From NCBI GenBank assembly GCA_949286445.1, contig CASECL010000046.1, positions 1-6,652 of the forward strand: 6,652 nucleotides of DNA, read 5' to 3'. The position numbers and the translations under genes are program-made. The notes beneath the pieces are model-generated. The model did no database searches. It was not told where the DNA came from and was given only the letters and a program-made list of their open reading frames with translations. Positions 1-5,984 of this stretch are shown in pieces. The stretch comes from an uncultured bacterium. GTDB lineage: Bacteria > Verrucomicrobiota > Lentisphaeria > Victivallales > Victivallaceae. Numbering within the stretch: the first letter of the stretch is position 1; the number at the start of each line of letters is the position of its first letter.

Positions 1-17
1 ATCATAGTTTTTGGCAT

Positions 18-23
18 TGTCAA
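18..23 (-). promoter_or_regulatory. Possible -35 box of a leftward promoter
   Basis: Read on the - strand these bases are a consensus TTGACA. With the usual 17-base spacer, the -10 box would fall just beyond base 1, so it cannot be seen. If real, it would drive a gene to the left of the window, divergent from the helix-turn-helix gene. It rests on one hexamer only. Confidence 0.3.
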
Positions 24-104
24 GCCGGAAAACAGGAAAAATACCAATTTTTTACACTTTTTTTGCCATTTTTCCCGGAAAATGACATTTTTTAACTCAA
101 AATC

Positions 105-119
105 AGAGTATCTTACTCT
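105..119. repeat. Short inverted repeat AGAGTA-TCT-TACTCT
   Basis: Two perfect 6-base arms (105-110 and 114-119) flank a 3-base centre in AT-rich intergenic DNA. The size would suit an operator for a dimeric helix-turn-helix repressor, perhaps the product of the downstream gene. There is no second copy to support that, and a repeat this short can arise by chance. Confidence 0.25.
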
Positions 120-433
120 CCCAAAAATAAACATTTTAACATAAAAATTATCAATCAAATTCCGGAAAAACGCCGGTAGAAATGGTGTTTTTTTATCTTC
201 TTTTCTCCGCGGATCAATGATACTTATGACACAAAATTCACTCTATCCATTATGAGCATATCCCTGCTTCCTGCTGCAGTCTTGTTTTCTTGCTCACCCA
301 TTTTACCAGGCCTGAAGCAGCAGCTTTCCGTTTTAATATCCAACTTTTATGAACACCTTTGTAGTACTGGATCAACAAAGTGTAACATATTAAAAAAATC
401 AACTATTTTCAGAAAAAAACTGGATTTTTCTTT

Positions 434-442
434 TGATATAAT
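434..442 (+). promoter_or_regulatory. Extended -10 promoter element
   Basis: The bases TGATATAAT match the extended -10 consensus TGnTATAAT exactly. No good -35 box is seen 16-18 bases upstream, where the sequence is an A run; this is tolerated in extended -10 promoters. Transcription would start near 449, giving a leader of about 25 bases that contains AAGGA (458-462) before the ATG at 474. This placement argues against starting the helix-turn-helix gene at 252 or 441. Confidence 0.5.
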
Positions 443-473
443 GTATTTTAGGGTAAAAAGGACAATTCAGATT

Positions 474-1058
474 ATGCCAAAAATTGATGATAAAATTTTT
501 GAAGCCTTGAAACAAGCCATTAATAGTTGTGGATCTCAAAATGCGTTGGCCAAAGCCTCTGGGGTTCGGAGGCAGGATATTTCGCGGTTCTTAGATGGGA
601 CATTAAAGTCAATTTCAATCTCCAGCTGGAATAAGCTTATCCCTTTTCTATCCGTCTATCTTCCAGAGTACTATCGCTTCAATTTCACTCCAATGCCGGA
701 AGAGACGCTTGCTGAGCTGGAAAAGACAATTCCGGATATCCGGGAGGTAGAAAAAGAACGTTTGCTGACATTGAGCAAACTGGATCTTTCAGAAGAAAAG
801 CGCAAAAACCCTAATTTTTTAATGTCAGATGAGCAAAGGAAAAATGCTGACTATATAATCGCCAATTTGAATACTCTGGACAGTTTCGGTCTTAATTTTT
901 TTGCTTCTGCTTTGCGTCTTAAAGTTGACATCCGCACGCTGGTCAGCTTCAACGCGCTTGAAAAAGCCATCCGGAAATCAAATTCACTTTCTCCGGAAGA
1001 AAAAATTAAATTTCTGAATTTTTTAAACGATGAGTTTATTCAGGACAATATGCTTTAA
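474..1058 (+). CDS. Small helix-turn-helix protein, putative transcriptional regulator
   Basis: This encodes 194 residues, probably a cytoplasmic DNA-binding protein. Residues 20-42 (Q22, A24, S29, G30, V31, D35, I36, S37, F39, G42) fit a lambda-repressor/XRE-type helix-turn-helix: a Q-x-x-LA-x-x-SGV turn followed by a recognition helix ending in FLDG. The rest, about residues 75-194, is charged, predicted mostly helical and unrecognised; residues 79-110 are rich in Glu, Lys and Leu and could form a coiled coil for dimerisation. I chose the ATG at 474 because AAGGA stands at 458-462 and an extended -10 box ends at 442; the frame is open back to 252, but that stretch does not read like protein. 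It is followed 26 bases later by the zinc-ribbon membrane protein, probably on one transcript. Its target is unknown; self-regulation is a guess. Confidence 0.8.
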   Translation: MPKIDDKIFEALKQAINSCGSQNALAKASGVRRQDISRFLDGTLKSISISSWNKLIPFLSVYLPEYYRFNFTPMPEETLAELEKTIPDIREVEKERLLTLSKLDLSEEKRKNPNFLMSDEQRKNADYIIANLNTLDSFGLNFFASALRLKVDIRTLVSFNALEKAIRKSNSLSPEEKIKFLNFLNDEFIQDNML

Positions 1059-1073
1059 CGCGAACTAATCATC

Positions 1074-1080
1074 AGGAGGG
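1074..1080 (+). promoter_or_regulatory. Strong Shine-Dalgarno sequence
   Basis: AGGAGGG sits 4 bases before the ATG at 1085, inside the 26-base gap after the helix-turn-helix gene. It fixes the start of the zinc-ribbon gene and suggests that this second gene is translated more strongly than the first, whose site is weaker and farther from its start. Confidence 0.75.
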
Positions 1081-1084
1081 AAAG

Positions 1085-1660
1085 ATGTTTGTGGTCAAGT
1101 GCCGCCATTGCGGCGGAAGTTTTGAGGCGGATGACTCCGACCGTGGGAAAATGGCAGACTGCCCGGATTGCGGTATTGTGATACCGGTTATACCTGATAC
1201 ACTTGAATATTGCCCGGATTGCGGCAGTCTGATTTCCCGTCGTGCTGTCAGTTGCCCGCATTGCGGCTCTCCAGGAAGAGCCGCAGATGTCTTACCGCAT
1301 AATGTTTCCACATCAAATGTTGTCCCGTCAAGACAGATAGCAAAGCTTTACACTCCCAAGCTGGCTGTTTATGCATCGGCCGGGTGTTTTATCGGGGCAA
1401 TATTTGCCTGGGGCATTAATGATAAAGCTTCCGCATTTTTTAGCTGCTTCATGCTTTGTCTTTTTGGAATTATATTCTCCAGGCTTAAACGCTGCAAATG
1501 CAAGAACTGTAATTATGAAGGCAAACCTGAATTGAAAAGTGCTCCAAATGGCTGCGCCTTTATTCTATTGCTGTGTCTTGGAATATTGCCGGGGTTGATT
1601 TATCTATTTATCATTCCCACCCGTTACAGTTGCCCCAATTGCGGTGTTGATGCGCGGTAA
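1085..1660 (+). CDS. Membrane protein with two zinc ribbons and a LITAF-like C-terminus
   Basis: This encodes 191 residues. The N-terminus carries two CxxC-pair zinc ribbons: C6/C9 with C26/C29, the second knuckle preceded by a RGK segment and followed by I-V-I-P-V, and then C43/C46 with C57/C60. A linker (about 62-90) leads to hydrophobic segments at about 93-110 and 117-133. After a basic stretch come C139/C142, a third hydrophobic segment (157-177), and C183/C186 at the end. Two CxxC knuckles split by a membrane-inserting segment are the layout of the LITAF zinc ribbon, which anchors on the inner face of a membrane. No enzyme motif is visible. A strong Shine-Dalgarno sequence fixes the start. 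It follows the helix-turn-helix gene by 26 bases and is probably co-transcribed. It may bind metal, nucleic acid or a protein partner at the membrane; the function is unknown. The gene is real with high confidence, the LITAF comparison moderate. Confidence 0.85.
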   Translation: MFVVKCRHCGGSFEADDSDRGKMADCPDCGIVIPVIPDTLEYCPDCGSLISRRAVSCPHCGSPGRAADVLPHNVSTSNVVPSRQIAKLYTPKLAVYASAGCFIGAIFAWGINDKASAFFSCFMLCLFGIIFSRLKRCKCKNCNYEGKPELKSAPNGCAFILLLCLGILPGLIYLFIIPTRYSCPNCGVDAR

Positions 1661-1676
1661 AAACTGAAATAAGCAA

Positions 1677-1724
1677 AAAAACCAATCAGCACAATTATAA
1701 CTTTATTTGCACTGACTGGTTTTT
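1677..1724. terminator. Probable bidirectional terminator between convergent genes
   Basis: The arms 1677-1689 and 1712-1724 pair at 12 of 13 positions, with one A-C mismatch, around a 22-base loop. The right arm ends in five T's and the left arm begins with A's that become a U run on the other strand, so the hairpin could stop transcription in both directions. It lies 17 bases after the stop of the zinc-ribbon gene and about 84 bases beyond the stop of the leftward lyase gene. The stem is AT-rich at its base and the loop is large, so efficiency is uncertain. Confidence 0.6.
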
Positions 1725-1748
1725 ATATCCGGCAAACTACAGACAGAA

Positions 1749-1766
1749 AACTGTAATCTCACAGTT
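1749..1766. repeat. Small hairpin downstream of the lyase gene
   Basis: AACTGT (1749-1754) and ACAGTT (1761-1766) form a 6-base stem with a 6-base loop. It lies about 42 bases past the stop of the lyase gene. On the - strand only a short T-containing tail follows, so it could be a weak terminator or RNA-stabilising hairpin, or chance. Confidence 0.3.
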
Positions 1767-1807
1767 GCCGCATTACTAATATAATGTTATGTCGTATTAT
1801 ACTATAA

Positions 1808-4171
1808 TTATATCATGTCATGACGTAACGGAAGTTTGGGCAAAACCTCCTTTTCCGGACTGCCGGGTGATGGAATTGCTTTCAAGCTGGAATAATCCGG
1901 CAGGGCGGCAGTTCCAAATTTGCCTTTCCGGATCCGGTAGCTGCCTTTGCCGCCGACAAAAAACAAAGTCTCATTATCTTTTTTTGCCTCGCCGTAAAAA
2001 AGCACCTTGCCGTCACGCTCAACTGTCCAGAAGCCGGGACTTAAATCCGTCAGAAGAACATTTCCGCCCTTCTCCAATTCAAAACTGAAATCAGAGTCAA
2101 AATAGCGTTTTTCCTTTGAAAACACCGCCGCAACCCCGGCAATTTCAGCTCCCACAGCACCGCCGGAGCCTGAAATCAATCGCGGTTTCTCCGACGGTTC
2201 ATCACCTGCCATTCCCATCAGCAGGACATTAAGAAAAACATCTTTTTCCGCCGGCTGCCGCGGACTGATCATGGTACGCCGGCAGTCGCCGTTTACCAGC
2301 TGCGGAAACGGTGCTTTGAGCTTTTTGCCGAAAAATTCCAGACTGGGTGAAACCGTGATTTTACGGTTTTCCGCCGCCGGAAGCAGCGGAAATACTTCCA
2401 AACGGCCATCCCGGCTGACCAGATTGAAGCGGTCAGAATATTGCACCGGCGGGAAAAGCGAATTGATTGTCCAATATTTTTCAAACTCCTTTTTCGTGCT
2501 TTCCGCCCGGTCAAAAACTATCAGCACCCCCGGACGGGACGGATTATTCAAATTGAAATAGACAAAACTGCGCACATAGTCTTTCACCCTCCCACCGTAA
2601 GCCTTGCTCATTTCCGCTTTGATGTGGCTGTAAACCGGAAGGTTTCCGTCCGGCCCTGCCCCGTGGGACAAAGTTTGCCCCACCTTGAAATCCTGCTGCA
2701 TAAGATGCTTCATCGTCCAGGGTTCATTGCGGTTGAAAGGATACTTCTGACCGCCGGAATTATGGCACTTGGGCGCGGCTTTCTCCGCCGGATCCCGCAC
2801 CAGCAGCACATTGTGCGAAATAGAATCCTTGGCAAAACTCCAGTCGTATTCACTGCCGTAATGGGAATATTGTCCGGCATCCACCGCCAGCGGGCCGCGG
2901 AAATAAATCAGAAAACTGCCATGATCAAGATGATGGTGATTGTTAAAATGATAATCTGAACCATTCATTCTGACTACCGCGGTATTACTTTTCCGGCCGC
3001 TCTCCCAGCCGGAACGCGCCACCATCGCTCCCAGCGGGAATGGAAAATAATGCGTCAGCGGCAAACTTTTGAAATCAGCCGTGCCGAGTTCCGGACGGCA
3101 GAAAAGCAGAAACGTCACCGGATCAGTCAAAGCATACTCCATGCCGCGCTGCCGGAGAAATTCACCCTTGGACAGCGGACTGTTGAAATAAGTATGGTGA
3201 TAAAGCGTACATTGCGGGAAACTCATATAATTGCCGTTCCACCACCAGTTGTCCCCGTCCGGAAAAACTGAGCCGTCCGGCAGTCTGGTATACAGCCATT
3301 GATATATCTGGTCTTCCGCCGCCGGGACAAATACTTCAATCCCGCTCATCCGCCGGAAAAGCCACGCGGAAAATATGTCCCACATGTAACGGTAAGGGCC
3401 ATACATCGATCCCTGATGATGCCGCCCCGCAGGATAAAAGAAATTCCTCGGCTCCACCATCTCCTGAAAATACCGCCCCGCAGCGATACGGTACATCAAA
3501 GGTGCTTCATCATATACCGCGATAGCATAGGATAAAATATCCCGGAAAATCATTGCTTCTCCGCCGTGGCCGGTAATATTTCCCTGTTTCACCGGCGGCA
3601 AACCGGGTTCCATAACCGCAATAAATTTCTCCCCCTGGCGGATAAAAAATGCCTTATCCTCAGCAGACAGCAGATCATAGCACCAGTCATACACCAGAGC
3701 CATGGTGTAAAGGGTAAATCCGATCTCCCGGGAAGCGTCCAGCAATTCACTTTTGTACTGACAGCTGTTCAGATAGTTTTTGATCCCCGATATCGCCGCA
3801 ACCCCCATCTGCCGGTCGTTATCCACCAGATAAAGAAATGCTCTTGACTGTATGGCATAAAGATTTTTTTCATCATGAACGCCTTTGGCAAAGCGGTTTT
3901 TTTCCGGCGAAAGGCGTCCGTCAAGCGTTTTATCCGCTGCCAGTTTTCTGACTTCTGCCAGCACTGGAACGCATTCCTGAGCGGTCAGTTTCTTCTGCAA
4001 TTCAGGCAGGTCTTTCTTCCGGATCAATACCCGGGGGTGTTCAGCCGGAGGATAAACTTTCGGCTCCTTATATAAATTGCGCGCCTTTTCCAGTGCCGGA
4101 TTTTCCGCTATTACCAGGGGGAAAGCAATCGGCAGACACAATATTGCCAGAAATATTCCAATTTTTCTCAT
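1808..4171 (-). CDS. Secreted heparinase II/III-family polysaccharide lyase
   Basis: This encodes 787 residues, close to the length of Pedobacter heparinase II. Residues 1-22 form a Sec signal peptide (basic start, hydrophobic core, likely cut after V-I-A), so it acts in the periplasm or outside the cell. The mature start holds HPRVLIRKKDL (45-55), a common opening of this family's alpha-barrel domain. Likely catalytic residues are H202 (in GHGGE), Y257 and H412 (in NHHHLDHG). H414, D431 (in AVDAGQY) and H453 (in SHNVLL) fit the zinc site. H412, H414 and D431 keep the same spacing as H406, H408 and D425, as I recall them, of heparinase II. Such enzymes cleave uronate-containing chains by beta-elimination; heparan sulfate, alginate and other polyuronates are all possible. 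The start overlaps the deacetylase-like gene's stop by 4 bases (ATGA) and has GGAG at 4179-4182, indicating coupled translation. Family call firm, substrate unknown. Confidence 0.9.
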   Translation of the reverse strand: MRKIGIFLAILCLPIAFPLVIAENPALEKARNLYKEPKVYPPAEHPRVLIRKKDLPELQKKLTAQECVPVLAEVRKLAADKTLDGRLSPEKNRFAKGVHDEKNLYAIQSRAFLYLVDNDRQMGVAAISGIKNYLNSCQYKSELLDASREIGFTLYTMALVYDWCYDLLSAEDKAFFIRQGEKFIAVMEPGLPPVKQGNITGHGGEAMIFRDILSYAIAVYDEAPLMYRIAAGRYFQEMVEPRNFFYPAGRHHQGSMYGPYRYMWDIFSAWLFRRMSGIEVFVPAAEDQIYQWLYTRLPDGSVFPDGDNWWWNGNYMSFPQCTLYHHTYFNSPLSKGEFLRQRGMEYALTDPVTFLLFCRPELGTADFKSLPLTHYFPFPLGAMVARSGWESGRKSNTAVVRMNGSDYHFNNHHHLDHGSFLIYFRGPLAVDAGQYSHYGSEYDWSFAKDSISHNVLLVRDPAEKAAPKCHNSGGQKYPFNRNEPWTMKHLMQQDFKVGQTLSHGAGPDGNLPVYSHIKAEMSKAYGGRVKDYVRSFVYFNLNNPSRPGVLIVFDRAESTKKEFEKYWTINSLFPPVQYSDRFNLVSRDGRLEVFPLLPAAENRKITVSPSLEFFGKKLKAPFPQLVNGDCRRTMISPRQPAEKDVFLNVLLMGMAGDEPSEKPRLISGSGGAVGAEIAGVAAVFSKEKRYFDSDFSFELEKGGNVLLTDLSPGFWTVERDGKVLFYGEAKKDNETLFFVGGKGSYRIRKGKFGTAALPDYSSLKAIPSPGSPEKEVLPKLPLRHDMI
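4168..4171 (-). promoter_or_regulatory. ATGA stop/start overlap
   Basis: Read on the - strand, the ATG of the lyase gene and the TGA of the deacetylase-like gene share the four bases ATGA. This arrangement usually marks translational coupling, with a ribosome that ends the first gene restarting on the second. A GGAG (4179-4182 on the + map) inside the end of the first gene can position it. Confidence 0.85.
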
Positions 4172-5958
4172 TTTGCAGCTCCGGATTTCTGCTTTTGCAT
4201 GTAACCGTAAGGAGTGTCAAATTCACACCCCTCCGCCACCAGAAAATCAATAATTTTCTTCGCTTCCTGCCAGCGTTTGGTATCATCGCGCCACCCCCAG
4301 CTTTCCGGATGCCCCTGAAGCACCAGAACTTTTTTATCCAGATTTTTCCTGTACTGCGCTTTGAATTTTTCCAAATCCGGCACAAAAGTAGTGTACTCAA
4401 AAGCCATGTGGCGGGGATAACAATATTTTCCGCTTTTTTCTGCCAAATCGGCCGGAGCATACATCCATACCTCAAACTCCGGAGTATCCCGCAATGCTTT
4501 TGCCGTTGCCTCATTCACGTTGCTCCAATGCGGCCCGAAGGACTTGAACGGAAAACCGAATTTTGCCTTGGCCTGTTCCTGACACTTGCGGAACATCGCC
4601 AATTGTTCCTCGTATGATTTCTCATTTTCACCCGGTTCCAGAGTCCCGTCTGCGAGTTTTTCACGCCCGCTCTTGTAATTATGACACCAGAACTCAATTT
4701 CACCCGCGGCGTGGCGATCACGCACCCACTGATAAAAAGGCAGATGATCATGTTCGAAGGTGTTGCCGAAAACCCCGACACTGTATTTTATTTTACGGGG
4801 AGAAAGATAATCGTGCAAAATTTTCCATGCCGCACGAATCTGAGAACGGCCTTTCAAATTCACTGAGGAAAAATCGTCAAATTTTAAAATAATCACCGGC
4901 TTGGAAGGGTCTATTTTGCGTACCCCGGAAACCGCCGCCGCGGCAGAAATCTCTTTTGCCTTGCTGTCATCAACCGTCAGAGCCTCCTTTTTTTCCGGAA
5001 CCTGAACATTCTTCTGCGGTGCAGCCGCCGGTTCCGCGGTTTTCTTCACCTCTGCGGTGGCAGGCTTTTTCTCCGCCGGAGCAGACACCGGTGCAGAAGT
5101 CTGAGCCGCTCCGGAATTTTTTCCGTGCTTAAGCATGTATCCGGTGGGAGTATCAAATTCACACCCCTCTGCCATCAGAAAATCAATAATCTTTTTTGCC
5201 TCCACCCAGCGCGGCATTTTTTCATCCCAGCCCCAGCTTTCCGGATGCCCCTGAAGCACCAGAACTTTCTGATTTTTATTAGCCTCAAACTGTTTTTTGA
5301 ATTCGTTCAAGTCCGGCACAAAAGTGCGATATTCAAAGGCCATATGACGGGGGTAACAATATTTTCCACTTTTTTCCGCCAGATCAGCCGGAGCATACAT
5401 CCAGCTGGTGATCTCCGGCACATCACGCAAGGCTTTGGCGGTATTTTCATTAACATTGCTCCAATGCGGACCAAATGAATTAAATACAAAGCCCAATCTT
5501 TCCTGAGCCAGTTTCTGACATTTGCGGAAGGTTTCCAGCTGCGACTCATAACTGCCCTCAAACTCTCCCGGCTCCTGTTTGCCGTCCGCTCCGGTTTTCC
5601 GCTGAGACTTGTAGCCGTGGCACCATAATTCAACGCCTTCCGCCCGGCGGTCTCTCACCCACTGGGCAAACGGCGGAAAATCTCTTTCCAGACAGTCAGC
5701 CAGAATTCCCATACTGTATTTTATTTTGCGGGCGGAAAGATAGTCATTCAATATCCGCCAGCCATGTCTTACCGGAGTTTTGCCTTTGAGGTTATGACAG
5801 GCAAGATCGTCAAATTTCAGGATAATAACCGGCTTGGAAGGATCAATCTTATACGCCGCCAGAGCGGCGGCCGCATCACCGCTTGCGGCTGGTTCCGCCG
5901 CCGTTACACTCGCCAAAGCGGTACAAATTCCTATAAGTGACAATAAAATTTTTTTCAT
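4168..5958 (-). CDS. Secreted protein with two tandem polysaccharide-deacetylase-like domains
   Basis: This encodes 596 residues. A Sec signal peptide (1-20 or 21, cut near V-T-A-A) exports it. Two homologous domains follow, about 38-277 and 348-590, joined by an Ala/Pro/Lys-rich linker (about 278-345) that looks flexible. Each domain has the deacetylase-fold signature L-K-F-D-D (D50/D51, D361/D362), a W-C-H motif (H114, H426), S-F-G-P-H-W-S-N-V-N-E (H165, H477) and V-L-Q-G-H-P-E-S-W (H238, H550). Classical CE4 enzymes have H-S-x-x-H at the second motif and Arg in the third; here the second His is Ser in both copies (H-G/N-Y-K-S) and the Arg is absent. The protein may therefore use a changed metal site, act on another bond, or only bind glycan. 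GGAG at 5965-5968 supports the start. It lies 26 bases after the pseudopilin gene and overlaps the lyase start, suggesting joint action on one glycan. The gene and fold are well supported, the activity is not. Confidence 0.88.
   Translation of the reverse strand: MKKILLSLIGICTALASVTAAEPAASGDAAAALAAYKIDPSKPVIILKFDDLACHNLKGKTPVRHGWRILNDYLSARKIKYSMGILADCLERDFPPFAQWVRDRRAEGVELWCHGYKSQRKTGADGKQEPGEFEGSYESQLETFRKCQKLAQERLGFVFNSFGPHWSNVNENTAKALRDVPEITSWMYAPADLAEKSGKYCYPRHMAFEYRTFVPDLNEFKKQFEANKNQKVLVLQGHPESWGWDEKMPRWVEAKKIIDFLMAEGCEFDTPTGYMLKHGKNSGAAQTSAPVSAPAEKKPATAEVKKTAEPAAAPQKNVQVPEKKEALTVDDSKAKEISAAAAVSGVRKIDPSKPVIILKFDDFSSVNLKGRSQIRAAWKILHDYLSPRKIKYSVGVFGNTFEHDHLPFYQWVRDRHAAGEIEFWCHNYKSGREKLADGTLEPGENEKSYEEQLAMFRKCQEQAKAKFGFPFKSFGPHWSNVNEATAKALRDTPEFEVWMYAPADLAEKSGKYCYPRHMAFEYTTFVPDLEKFKAQYRKNLDKKVLVLQGHPESWGWRDDTKRWQEAKKIIDFLVAEGCEFDTPYGYMQKQKSGAAK
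4186..5850 (-). repeat. Intragenic direct repeat, 936-base period
   Basis: The two halves of the deacetylase-like gene are a tandem duplication. A 38-base tract at 4295-4332 recurs without change at 5231-5268. The tract 4405-4467 recurs at 5341-5403 with seven differences, all transitions and all silent. Both pairs are exactly 936 bases apart. By hand alignment the domains share about 170 of 240 residues. The first domain lacks one residue just before the W-C-H motif that the second has. Confidence 0.9.
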
Positions 5959-5984
5959 ATTCAGCTCCAGTGCTTATGTGATTT

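Larger units (their letters stand above)
1..436. other. AT-rich non-coding region with no convincing gene
   Basis: No open frame here looks like a gene. The + frame open from 252 runs into the helix-turn-helix gene, but its first 74 codons have unconvincing composition, and a promoter-like -10 box lies downstream of that start. Most of the stretch is very AT-rich with A and T runs. The exception is roughly 245-345, which is visibly richer in G and C. On the - strand this island could encode about 40 residues after a stop near 345, ending with a stop near 238. It may be a gene remnant or an RNA, but nothing proves either. The region also holds a small inverted repeat at 105-119 and a possible leftward -35 box at 18-23. 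Confidence 0.5.

Noticed and set aside
252..473. N-terminal extension of the helix-turn-helix gene starting at 252
   Set aside because: The open frame crosses an exact extended -10 box (434-442), lacks a ribosome site at 252, and its translation has no recognisable features; the ATG at 474 has AAGGA upstream.
1817..1824. Palindrome GTCATGAC as an operator
   Set aside because: It lies inside the last codons of the lyase gene and is short enough to be chance.
1789..2088. Rightward open frame over the 3' end of the lyase gene
   Set aside because: It overlaps conserved-frame lyase coding sequence in antisense and has no family-like features.
2441..2959. Rightward open frame inside the lyase gene
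   Set aside because: It is antisense to the conserved central part of the lyase, has no ribosome site, and shows the basic, His/Arg-rich composition of a shadow frame.
4136..4171. Lipoprotein signal in the lyase (Cys at residue 12)
   Set aside because: The residues before Cys (A-I-L) do not fit a lipobox, and a normal signal peptidase I site follows at residue 22. The same holds for Cys12 of the deacetylase-like protein.
4093..4617. Rightward open frame opposite the lyase/deacetylase junction
   Set aside because: It lies antisense to well-supported genes. A similar frame recurs at 5125-5478 only because both oppose the duplicated domain.
4186..5850. CRISPR array or mobile-element repeat
   Set aside because: There are only two copies, 936 bases apart and in frame within one gene, which is explained by a domain duplication.
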